Positions 1-5,444 of a DNA stretch of 6,561 nucleotides are shown piece after piece (within the stretch, counting starts at the first letter, position 1; the number at the start of each line of letters is the position of its first letter). The stretch is from contig DATGKD010000095.1 of assembly GCA_035294855.1 (NCBI GenBank), positions 1-6,561 of the forward strand. The letters are read 5' to 3'. The notes under the pieces are model-generated. The model saw nothing but the letters and a program-made list of their open reading frames with translations, was not told the origin of the DNA and did not search any database. The stretch comes from DATGKD01 sp035294855 (lineage in GTDB: Bacteria; Actinomycetota; Acidimicrobiia; Acidimicrobiales; UBA8190). Position numbers and translations under genes: made by a program.

Positions 1-96
1 TGGCAGCCGGTCGAGCACGGCGGCCAGCGTGGAGGCAGCGTTGTAGGCCACCACCACGACGCCGATGCGCTCCCCGGATCCCCCCTGCACTGCCAT
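1..96 (-). CDS. Family 2 glycosyltransferase, N-terminal fragment (runs off left edge)
   Basis: Only the first 32 codons are present, read leftward from an ATG at 96-94. The peptide begins MAVQGGSGERIGVVVVAYNA and continues with AASTLAAVLDRLP. A hydrophobic beta strand (IGVVVV), then AYNA, then a helix of the type S-T-L-x-x-x-L-D-x-L is the typical start of a GT-A fold family 2 glycosyltransferase, where this strand begins the nucleotide-sugar binding Rossmann-like half. Such enzymes transfer sugars from UDP-, GDP- or polyprenyl-phosphate donors onto glycans or lipids at the inner face of the membrane. The DXD motif and everything that would give the substrate lie outside the window. The start is supported by a purine-rich Shine-Dalgarno sequence 6 nt upstream. 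The gene is divergent from the secreted protein gene to its right. Family assignment is good; specific function is unknown. Confidence 0.82.
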   Translation of the reverse strand, partial: MAVQGGSGERIGVVVVAYNAASTLAAVLDRLP

Positions 97-98
97 GG

Positions 99-108
99 CC
101 CCCCTTCC
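99..108 (-). promoter_or_regulatory. Ribosome binding site of the glycosyltransferase
   Basis: On the minus strand this reads GGAAGGGGGG. The GGAAGG core ends 6 nt before the ATG at 96-94, which fixes the start chosen for the truncated glycosyltransferase. Confidence 0.65.
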
Positions 109-163
109 GGCAATCCCGGACCTGGGCGCGCCGACCCTGCCCGGCCCGCACGCCAAGACGCCC

Positions 164-169
164 AATTTA
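164..169 (-). promoter_or_regulatory. Possible -10 element for the glycosyltransferase
   Basis: On the minus strand this is TAAATT, a fair match to TATAAT in an otherwise GC-rich spacer, about 70 nt upstream of the glycosyltransferase start. No convincing -35 hexamer sits at the right distance, which is common in actinobacterial promoters. This is a weak, pattern-only call. Confidence 0.22.
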
Positions 170-388
170 CGCCTGCAGCGATCGCGTCGACTCTCGTCAG
201 AATTGACAGTTTCAGGTCGCCGACGGAGGGGCGGCGAGCCCTCGCCTCCATTCGGCCGACGGCTTAACAGCAGGTGAGAGCGCTCAAATGCTCCCGGCGT
301 CCCAACGAGACGATGGATCCTCAGGCTCCGGAGCGGGCTCGATCCGCTGGTTGAAGCAACCGACCCACTGTGGGATCGTGAGCAGCGA

Positions 389-416
389 GGCGCCGTCCAA
401 CGGGGGTGACGGCACC
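389..416 (+). promoter_or_regulatory. Leader hairpin upstream of the secreted protein gene
   Basis: GCCGTC (392-397) pairs with GACGGC (408-413), and GG (389-390) can extend the stem to CC (415-416) across one C-A mismatch, around a 10-nt loop. It sits 67 nt before the preferred start at 483. It could be a 5' UTR regulatory structure or simply a GC-rich coincidence. It matches no riboswitch class I can name. Confidence 0.25.
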
Positions 417-482
417 GCGGCACGGGCGCGAGGACGTCGTCGAGACCGACGATCGTGCGCCCGTCGTGCGCTGGGGGTCCGG

Positions 483-1952
483 ATGGCGGGGCACAGAGGC
501 GTGGGAGACCCGGGGCGACGCGCGCCCGAGCAACGGATCAGGAGGCCCTTGCGGCGGCGGCGAGGCGTCCTGTTGACGGTCGTCCTGGCCGCACTGTTCG
601 GACCGGCGTGGGTGACGCAGCTTGCGGCCTCCGCCGCGACGTCGACGCCTTCCCCTTCGGTCAGGGTGAGCGATCCCACCGCTGGGCACTCGTATCGGCA
701 CGGTGCGCTCCCCCTCGTGCTGCGCGCGAGCGCGTCCGCGCTCCAGAGCCCCCACCACAGCCCCGTCACCCCGTCGTCCGGCACCGCCGCGGCACGCGCC
801 AGCTCCGGCGGGAAGCTCCGCTACGGCGGCGGCGATCCGAGCACGAACGTCGGCGTCGTCACGGGGAACCCGCGCGTCTACCTCGTCCTGTGGGGTGCAT
901 GGAGCGGCGCCGGCGATCCCGCCGGTGTCGCCACCCTCCTGCAGCAGTTCCTCACGGGACTGGGAACCAACCACGAGCTCTGGAGCGGCACCGCCCTGCA
1001 GTACTGCCAGAACCTCGGCGCGGGGTCGACATCCTGCCCGGCGTCGGACCCGCACGTTCCCTACCCCACGAGCGACGTGCTGGCGGGGACGTGGTTCGAC
1101 ACCACGGGCTACCCGGGCGACAACGCGCCGACCGGCAGCGATCTCGCCGCGGAAGCAGAGAAGGCCGCGGCGCACTTCGGCAACACGACCCAAGCGTCGA
1201 ACGCCAATGCGCAGTACGTGATCGCATCGCCCAGCAACACCGACCCGGACGGGTGGCTCGACCCCAACACCGGCTACTGCGCGTACCACGACAACACGAC
1301 GGACCCGTCGATCGACGGTGCCGGTCCGGTTGCGGGACCCGATGTGCCGTTCACCAACCTGCCGTACGTGGCCGACGTGGGATCGAGTTGCGGCGCAAAC
1401 GCCGTCAACCCCGGCCTGTCAGGGACGACTGACGGCGTGACGATCGCCGAGGGACACGAGTACTACGAGACCCTCACCGATCCCTATCCCTCGACGCCGA
1501 CCAACGCGGCGATCGCCACCGGGTGGACGGACAGGAGGGGCAGCGAGATCGGCGACAAGTGCGAGTTCCTCCAACACGGGCAGGCAGGGGGACCGGACAA
1601 CATCATCCTCGCCACCGGCACCTTCGCCGTGCAGGGCATGTGGGCGAACAACTCGGGCCGACGAGGCCATTGCGTGCTCACCGAGCCCACCATCAGTTTC
1701 TCGAACCCCGGCAAGCCCCATTCCAAGGTCGGCACAGCCGTCAGTCTCCAGATCACTGCCACAGACGGTGCTCCCGGGACGACGCTGACTTACGGCGCGT
1801 CCGGGCTCCCTGCCGGCCTCGCCATCAACGCCGCCTCCGGGTTGATCTCGGGAACGCCCACCTCCGCTGGGAAGACAACGGCCACCGTGACCGCCACCGA
1901 CAACTTGGGCTTCGGCAACAGCATCAGCGTCATTTGGCGGGTGCGCCGGTGA
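483..1952 (+). CDS. Secreted EXORDIUM-like, possibly metallopeptidase-like protein with C-terminal putative Ig domain
   Basis: This 489-residue protein has an Arg-rich n-region (residues 17-27), a hydrophobic core (28-50) and an Ala-rich cleavage zone near residue 52, so it is probably exported. Residues 53-112 are a low-complexity Ser/Pro/Ala linker. Residues 113-400 form the main domain, starting with GGDPSTNVGVVTGNPRVYLV and ending with the pair GHEYYETLTDP (324-334) and GWTDRRGSEIGDKC (347-360). This pairing recalls bacterial relatives of the plant phosphate-induced/EXORDIUM family, and the HExxE segment could bind a metal (H325, E326, E329, D333); hydrolytic activity is inference. Six cysteines (175, 185, 266, 303, 360, 397) would suit disulfides outside the cell. 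Residues 403-487 look like a putative Ig (He_PIG) domain, with YGASGLPAGLAINAASGLIS followed by GTPTSAG. ATG 483 is preferred over ATG 288 because it begins a normal signal peptide and because of codon composition. However, 288 has the better Shine-Dalgarno, so the start is uncertain. The LamG-like gene follows 61 bp later. Confidence 0.85.
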   Translation: MAGHRGVGDPGRRAPEQRIRRPLRRRRGVLLTVVLAALFGPAWVTQLAASAATSTPSPSVRVSDPTAGHSYRHGALPLVLRASASALQSPHHSPVTPSSGTAAARASSGGKLRYGGGDPSTNVGVVTGNPRVYLVLWGAWSGAGDPAGVATLLQQFLTGLGTNHELWSGTALQYCQNLGAGSTSCPASDPHVPYPTSDVLAGTWFDTTGYPGDNAPTGSDLAAEAEKAAAHFGNTTQASNANAQYVIASPSNTDPDGWLDPNTGYCAYHDNTTDPSIDGAGPVAGPDVPFTNLPYVADVGSSCGANAVNPGLSGTTDGVTIAEGHEYYETLTDPYPSTPTNAAIATGWTDRRGSEIGDKCEFLQHGQAGGPDNIILATGTFAVQGMWANNSGRRGHCVLTEPTISFSNPGKPHSKVGTAVSLQITATDGAPGTTLTYGASGLPAGLAINAASGLISGTPTSAGKTTATVTATDNLGFGNSISVIWRVRR

Positions 1953-1981
1953 GCGTGGAAGCGATCCCGGTACCAGCCGCG

Positions 1982-1987
1982 TAGCAT
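1982..1987 (+). promoter_or_regulatory. Possible -10 element before the LamG-like gene
   Basis: TAGCAT fits the actinobacterial TANNNT pattern and lies in the 61-bp gap between the two secreted-protein genes. It would place a transcript start near 1994. There is no clear -35, so the LamG-like gene may instead be read through from the gene upstream. Confidence 0.22.
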
Positions 1988-2000
1988 CGGGGTTCGTGGG

Positions 2001-2008
2001 GGGGAAGG
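2001..2008 (+). promoter_or_regulatory. Ribosome binding site deciding the LamG-like gene start
   Basis: GGGGAAGG ends 5 nt before ATG 2014. This favours 2014 over the in-frame GTG at 1996, which would place the purine tract inside the coding region. Confidence 0.6.
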
Positions 2009-2013
2009 TGTCC

Positions 2014-2892
2014 ATGGTGGTTCCGGCGCGACACCGCTGGCGTCGATACGTCCGCGTCGTCGGCGGGGTGCTCGTTCTGTCCCTCGTGACCCTCGTCCTC
2101 GCGCCCGACGACGCCCTCGCCAAAGCGGGCACGCGGGCCGCGCACCGTAGTCAGGCTGCCCTTCCCCGACATCGGGGCCACCTCTACGTGCGAGACACGT
2201 TCCGCCGTCCGGTGAGTGGGAGTTGGGGCCGGGCGAGGCCCGGCGGCCGGTGGGAGGTGGCCAAGGGCCAGTCCGGAAATTTCGCCGTCGCGAACGGGCA
2301 AGGAATCGTCGCGGCCCGGGCGGCGTACTTCTTGAGCGGTGAGCAGATCCTCGTTCTGCCGCGCGCCAACCGGCTGTCGTACGTCGGGAGCTTCACCGTC
2401 AGCTTCGACGAGAACATCAACAACTACGGCCCGCAACACGGCGGCGTGGTCGCGTACCTGGTGGCGCGCTTCCAGGACACCGGGGCGACCGGCTATTACC
2501 GCATGGGCCTCGTGTGGGAAGGCAGCACGCGCCACCTGTGGCTGCGCACCCAGACGCCCGCCGGGCAGAAAAATCCCGGTGACTTCACGAGCCAGATCGA
2601 CACGCTCATCGACCCGACCAAGGACTTCGGCGGTCCTCCCTACTCCTACAACGTCATGGTGCAGATCACCGGCACAAACCCGACGTCGTTTGCGTCCAAG
2701 GTGTGGAAAGTGGGCACGACCGAGCCGGCCAACTGGATGCTCACGGGCACCGACTTGAAGAACCTCGGGCCACAGGTGGCGGGCCCGATCGGCTTCCGGG
2801 TGTCGAACGACCTCTACACGGGATCCGGCAACTACGTGAACTACACCGCACACGTGCAGGTCGCCAACTTGGTGGTGGCTCCCGCGGGCTGA
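2014..2892 (+). CDS. Secreted LamG/concanavalin-like jelly-roll protein
   Basis: This 292-residue protein has a basic n-region (RHRWRRYVR, 6-14), a hydrophobic core (15-30) and an ALA site at 34-36, giving a predicted signal peptide of about 36 residues. The mature protein is essentially one domain. It opens with VRDTFRRPVSGSWGRARPGG (59-78) and W80, the DTF-R-x(4)-WG-x(4)-GG-x-W signature at the head of LamG-like beta-sandwiches in actinobacterial exported proteins. It continues with alternating strands such as GSFTVSFDE (125-133), GVVAYLVARF (144-153) and YYRMGLVWEG (161-170). Then comes YNVMVQITGTNPTSFASKVW (212-231), the strand typical of this family, and GPIGFRVSN (257-265). Such domains usually bind carbohydrate or act as adhesion modules; no catalytic residues are evident, so binding is inferred. 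The mature protein has no cysteines. It lies 61 bp after the EXORDIUM-like gene on the same strand, so the two may be co-expressed. It is convergent with the RCC1 gene. Confidence 0.85.
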   Translation: MVVPARHRWRRYVRVVGGVLVLSLVTLVLAPDDALAKAGTRAAHRSQAALPRHRGHLYVRDTFRRPVSGSWGRARPGGRWEVAKGQSGNFAVANGQGIVAARAAYFLSGEQILVLPRANRLSYVGSFTVSFDENINNYGPQHGGVVAYLVARFQDTGATGYYRMGLVWEGSTRHLWLRTQTPAGQKNPGDFTSQIDTLIDPTKDFGGPPYSYNVMVQITGTNPTSFASKVWKVGTTEPANWMLTGTDLKNLGPQVAGPIGFRVSNDLYTGSGNYVNYTAHVQVANLVVAPAG

Positions 2893-2902
2893 CCGACCGC
2901 GC

Positions 2903-2925
2903 CGCGCCGGCCGCAAGGCTGCGCG
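2903..2925. terminator. Hairpin between convergent genes, possible terminator
   Basis: CGCG (2903-2906), CG (2908-2909) and GCC (2910-2912) pair with GGC (2917-2919), TG and CGCG (2920-2925) around a GCAA tetraloop, with one bulged C at 2907 and one G-U pair. It starts 11 nt after the LamG-like gene stop and lies 40 nt from the RCC1 gene stop on the other strand. No T tract follows on either strand, so it would be a tract-less hairpin of the kind seen in GC-rich bacteria. Confidence 0.35.
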
Positions 2926-2964
2926 CACCCGCGTTCGTGCGGTCCCTCCTTCGGCGCCGGGCCG

Positions 2965-4086
2965 CTACCCGTGGTAGTCGGCGACGTTTGCCGCGGTCGA
3001 CATGAGCAGACTGACCCCCGTGTCGACGACGACGGGCGTGAGCGAGCCCTTGCGACCACCGACGCCGAGCTCCCCGTAGTTGTTGTTGCCCCACGCCCAG
3101 ACGTTGCCGTTGGTGTCGACGACGTACGAGGTCGACCCCCCGGCCACCGCCTCTTTCACGGCCACGCCGGCCGGGAGGGCCACGGTGACGGGGACCGGCT
3201 CGTTCATCCGATGTCCGTTGCCCAACTGTCCCGCCTTGCCGGCTCCCCAAGCGACCAGCACGCCGGTATTGAGCACGGCGACCTGGTGCCCGTCGACCGC
3301 GTCGTCGCCACCCGCGTAGATCTGGGTGGCGAACGTCCCCACGGGCAACTGCACCTGCACCGGCACGGCGGAGCTGCTGAAGGTGCCGTTCCCGAGCTGT
3401 CCGAAGACGTTGCTGCCCCAATCCCACACCTGGCCGTTCTGCAACAGCAGTGTCAGCACGTCGTTGCCGGCGCTCACCGCGGCGACCGGTCCCGGTGTTG
3501 CCACCTTGGTGGGCGCCCGATGGAACCGGTCACAGGTGAAGACGTCACCCGTGCTCGTCAGCCACAGCACGTGCCCGGAAGCGCCCGCCACGCTCACCAC
3601 GTTGGACGGAAGTCCGGGTACGACTTTCGGCACGCTGGTCGATCCGCTGCGACACAACGCGCCGGCAGCTCCCCACGTCCAACCGCGGCCGGTCGAGTCG
3701 ATCGCGTATCCCCGCGCGTTGCCCTCGGCAATGGCGGTCACCACCGTTCCGGCCGGGAACGACACCTGCACCGGCGTCGTCTGCAAGAACGGGTGTGTTC
3801 CGTTCCCGAGCTCGCCGCCCCGGCCGTTGCCCCAAGCGAACACCTCGCCGTTGGTCTCGAGGGCGTAGTTTGCCAAGTTCCCCGCCGCCAGAGCCGACAC
3901 GTTCGACAATCCCGGCACCGGGGTCGGGCGACTCTGCTGGTTGGTGTGCGCGCCGGCGCCGCCCCGGTATCCGCCCCACCGGTAGACGGCGTTGGACACT
4001 CCCGCCTCGGCCGGTGACGCCAGGGTGAAGCCCCCGAAGGCCGACACGATCGCCAGGCCGCCAACGACTCCGGCGACTCGCCTCAT
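2965..4086 (-). CDS. Secreted RCC1-type seven-bladed beta-propeller protein
   Basis: This 373-residue protein has a signal peptide (MRRVAGVVGG..., hydrophobic 5-24, AEA at 26-28, cleavage after 28). The rest is RCC1-like repeats, each centred on a WG pair: RWGGY (36), FAWGNGRGGELGNG (83), WTWGAAG (136), a degenerate GDVFTCDRF (180-188), WDWGSNVFGQLGNG (221), VAWGAGKAGQLGNG (278) and WAWGNNNYGELGVG (330). That makes seven units, the number needed to close an RCC1 propeller. Blades between carry the usual V-P-x-x-V and ALETNGEVFAW or VVDTNGNVWAW strands. Blades three and four lack the GQLGNG turn, and each carries one of the protein's only two cysteines, C145 and C185. Secreted bacterial RCC1 propellers are thought to be binding scaffolds; the ligand here is unknown. 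The start at 4086 is chosen over an in-frame ATG at 4224 because it begins the signal peptide and has a close Shine-Dalgarno. Confidence 0.9.
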   Translation of the reverse strand: MRRVAGVVGGLAIVSAFGGFTLASPAEAGVSNAVYRWGGYRGGAGAHTNQQSRPTPVPGLSNVSALAAGNLANYALETNGEVFAWGNGRGGELGNGTHPFLQTTPVQVSFPAGTVVTAIAEGNARGYAIDSTGRGWTWGAAGALCRSGSTSVPKVVPGLPSNVVSVAGASGHVLWLTSTGDVFTCDRFHRAPTKVATPGPVAAVSAGNDVLTLLLQNGQVWDWGSNVFGQLGNGTFSSSAVPVQVQLPVGTFATQIYAGGDDAVDGHQVAVLNTGVLVAWGAGKAGQLGNGHRMNEPVPVTVALPAGVAVKEAVAGGSTSYVVDTNGNVWAWGNNNYGELGVGGRKGSLTPVVVDTGVSLLMSTAANVADYHG

Positions 4087-4091
4087 TCCCC

Positions 4092-4099
4092 CCACCTTC
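4092..4099 (-). promoter_or_regulatory. Ribosome binding site deciding the RCC1 gene start
   Basis: On the minus strand this reads GAAGGTGG, 5 nt before the ATG at 4086. It supports the short form that begins with the signal peptide rather than the longer in-frame start at 4224. Confidence 0.6.
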
Positions 4100-4186
4100 G
4101 AGCCTCCCCCTCCACCGCGTTGCCCTTCGGGACCCGGATCCGCCGATCGCCGCGCCCAACATAAGAGAGTGGGGGGCCCAGCCGCA

Positions 4187-4202
4187 TCCTCAGGATTGAG
4201 GA
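4187..4202. promoter_or_regulatory. Small palindrome in the divergent spacer, possible operator
   Basis: TCCTCA (4187-4192) and TGAGGA (4197-4202) are perfect inverted arms around GGAT. An alternative overlapping palindrome is ATCCTCAGGAT (4186-4196). It lies in the 253-bp spacer between the divergently transcribed RCC1 and sulfotransferase genes, about 100 nt upstream of the former and 137 nt upstream of the latter, where a shared regulator could bind. This is a pattern-only call. The rest of the spacer holds only weak -10-like hexamers: TATGTT on the minus strand at 4163-4158 and GACAAT on the plus strand at 4290-4295. Confidence 0.25.
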
Positions 4203-4339
4203 CGCGCTCGGGCGGACGGGACAAGCCTGGTTGGGGGCCGCGGCTCCATCACCTCCCCGAACCGGGTCTGGGCCGAACACACGGCGCGCGACAATGCCCC
4301 GTGTTCGTTCGCCGCCGCCGGCCCCGGCGCCCGGACCGC

Positions 4340-5296
4340 ATGGATTCCCTGCGGGTGCTGGTCGTGGGCGCGGCCCGCTCGGGCACGACCTGGGTCGCCG
4401 AGGTGCTGGCTCGCACCGAATGCGCCGATTACCTCCACGAGCCGGACAGCGTGGACTGGGTCCCCTTCGCCGCTCGGGCTCGGGCCGGGATGGGCCTGCT
4501 CCCGGTGGTCCGTCCCGACCAGCCCGCGCCACGGCACTACGAGCGCCTGTGGGACGCCGCGTTTTCGTCGGGTCGCCGCTCGGTCCGCAACCGCGTCGCC
4601 GTCCCGATGTACCTGAGCGTGCCACGCGTGGTGCGCGCCGAGGCCTCTCCGGGTGCGAGTTCGCCCCTGCGGGCGCGCGCCGCCGTGCTGCTCTCCGCGC
4701 CGAGATCCGCTCGGCCCGGCACGCGCCACCACATCGTGAAGTCCGTGCAGGCTCCCCTCGCCTTGGAGTGGATCGTGGAGCGGCACTCCCCCCGGGTCGT
4801 GCTCGTCCGTCGCCATCCACTCGCCATCGTGGCGAGCCGCCTCCAGTTCGGGAAGATGTTCCTGCCGGACAGGCAGCCGCCCGTCGATGGGCGGTGCGTC
4901 GACGAGCTCGTGCGGCGATGGTCCGCCCCGGCACGACCGGAACGGGGTCAACCGTTCGAGGACCTCGTATGGCTGGTGGGATTCACGGTGTCCGCGTACG
5001 ACGAAGTGGCCGCCGCCCATGAAGAGTTCCGTGTCGTGGAGCACGAGGAGCTGTGCGCGTCGCCCGAGGAGCGCTTTCACAACCTCGTCACCGCGCTCGG
5101 CCTCGTCTGGACGGACGCGTGTGACGCCTACCTGCGCCACTCCAATGCGGAGGGCGCCGGGTTCACGACGAACCGCCTGGCGTCGACGCAGGCGCGGACG
5201 TGGGAGGGTCGATTGACCGATGGGCAACTCAGCACGGCACGTGCCGTGCTCGCGGGCTTCCCGCTCGCGAGGCGGTACCCCGACCTCGTTGCCTGA
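4340..5296 (+). CDS. PAPS-dependent sulfotransferase family protein
   Basis: This 318-residue protein begins MDSLRVLVVGAARSGTTWVA. A beta strand runs directly into GAARSGTTW (10-18), the 5'-phosphosulfate-binding loop of sulfotransferases, which moves sulfate from PAPS to a hydroxyl or amine. The second signature, the 3'-phosphate site, is VVLVRRHPLAIVASR (153-167), where R158, P160 and S166 match the usual R-x-P-x(5)-S; the common RDP is RHP here. Upstream are LHEPD (32-36) and HIVKSVQAPL (131-140), whose lysine may be functional. The C-terminal FTTNR and TWEGRLTDGQ (287-296) resemble the W-x-x-x-L-x-x-x-Q helix that closes the cofactor site. No signal peptide or membrane segment is seen, so it is probably cytoplasmic and acts on a glycan, lipid or metabolite; the acceptor cannot be read from sequence. 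The start is uncertain: an in-frame GTG at 4301 would add 13 Arg-rich residues, and the Shine-Dalgarno before 4340 is poor. The membrane protein gene follows after 148 bp. Confidence 0.88.
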   Translation: MDSLRVLVVGAARSGTTWVAEVLARTECADYLHEPDSVDWVPFAARARAGMGLLPVVRPDQPAPRHYERLWDAAFSSGRRSVRNRVAVPMYLSVPRVVRAEASPGASSPLRARAAVLLSAPRSARPGTRHHIVKSVQAPLALEWIVERHSPRVVLVRRHPLAIVASRLQFGKMFLPDRQPPVDGRCVDELVRRWSAPARPERGQPFEDLVWLVGFTVSAYDEVAAAHEEFRVVEHEELCASPEERFHNLVTALGLVWTDACDAYLRHSNAEGAGFTTNRLASTQARTWEGRLTDGQLSTARAVLAGFPLARRYPDLVA

Positions 5297-5339
5297 CATC
5301 GCGGGTCGCTGTCGACGCCGCGCCGACGTTGGCCATCTA

Positions 5340-5368
5340 TTGGGCACACGCGGGCAACCGGCGCCCAA
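5340..5368 (+). terminator. Stem-loop downstream of the sulfotransferase gene
   Basis: TTGGGC (5340-5345) pairs with GCCCAA (5363-5368). Inside, CGG (5351-5353) pairs with CCG (5358-5360) around a GCAA tetraloop, leaving a small internal loop. It lies 44 nt after the sulfotransferase stop and 76 nt before the next gene. No T tract follows on the plus strand, so termination is only a suggestion. Confidence 0.33.
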
Positions 5369-5433
5369 AACTCCGCGTCGACGCTGCTGCCACGCGTCAT
5401 TGGCGCCGATGCCGTCTCGACGTCCCCCGTGCC

Positions 5434-5439
5434 GGAGGT
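5434..5439 (+). promoter_or_regulatory. Ribosome binding site deciding the membrane protein start
   Basis: GGAGGT is a near-perfect Shine-Dalgarno. It ends 5 nt before ATG 5445 but only 2 nt before the adjacent ATG 5442, so 5445 is preferred. It also rules against the far upstream in-frame ATG at 5220, which overlaps the sulfotransferase gene. Confidence 0.7.
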
Positions 5440-5444
5440 CGATG

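Larger units (their letters stand above)
97..482. other. Divergent intergenic region and possible leader
   Basis: About 390 bp separate the divergent glycosyltransferase and secreted-protein genes if the start at 483 is right. It holds the minus-strand ribosome binding site and a possible -10. It also has a lone TTGACA (203-208, plus) with no matching -10 at 16-18 nt, an AGGTGAG (272-278) 9 nt before an ATG at 288, and a strong hairpin at 389-416. The frame opened by ATG 288 runs uninterrupted into the downstream gene, but its third codon positions over 288-482 are only about 71% G/C (46 of 65). A 51-codon stretch inside the gene gives about 86%, so this part is more likely untranslated. Confidence 0.5.

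Noticed and set aside
203..208. Consensus -35 hexamer TTGACA on the plus strand
   Set aside because: No acceptable -10 hexamer occurs 16-18 nt downstream, so it is not called as a promoter.
340..420. Possible riboswitch (c-di-AMP ydaO-like) upstream of the secreted protein gene
   Set aside because: GC-rich stems and a GGGGTGA-like string are present, but the conserved core order of that class could not be matched. Only a plain hairpin is reported.
1930..2928. Long minus-strand frame (332 codons) opposite the LamG-like gene
   Set aside because: It is antisense to a gene with a clear signal peptide and jelly-roll signature, and its own translation shows no domain.
2965..2977. Perfect small hairpin CTACC-CGT-GGTAG overlapping the RCC1 stop codon
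   Set aside because: A five-pair stem with a three-base loop is easily found by chance in this composition; the longer hairpin at 2903-2925 is the better terminator candidate.
2971..4017. Long plus-strand frame (348 codons) opposite the RCC1 gene
   Set aside because: The RCC1 repeats on the minus strand are unmistakable; this frame gives a His/Arg/Gly-rich product with no recognisable motif.
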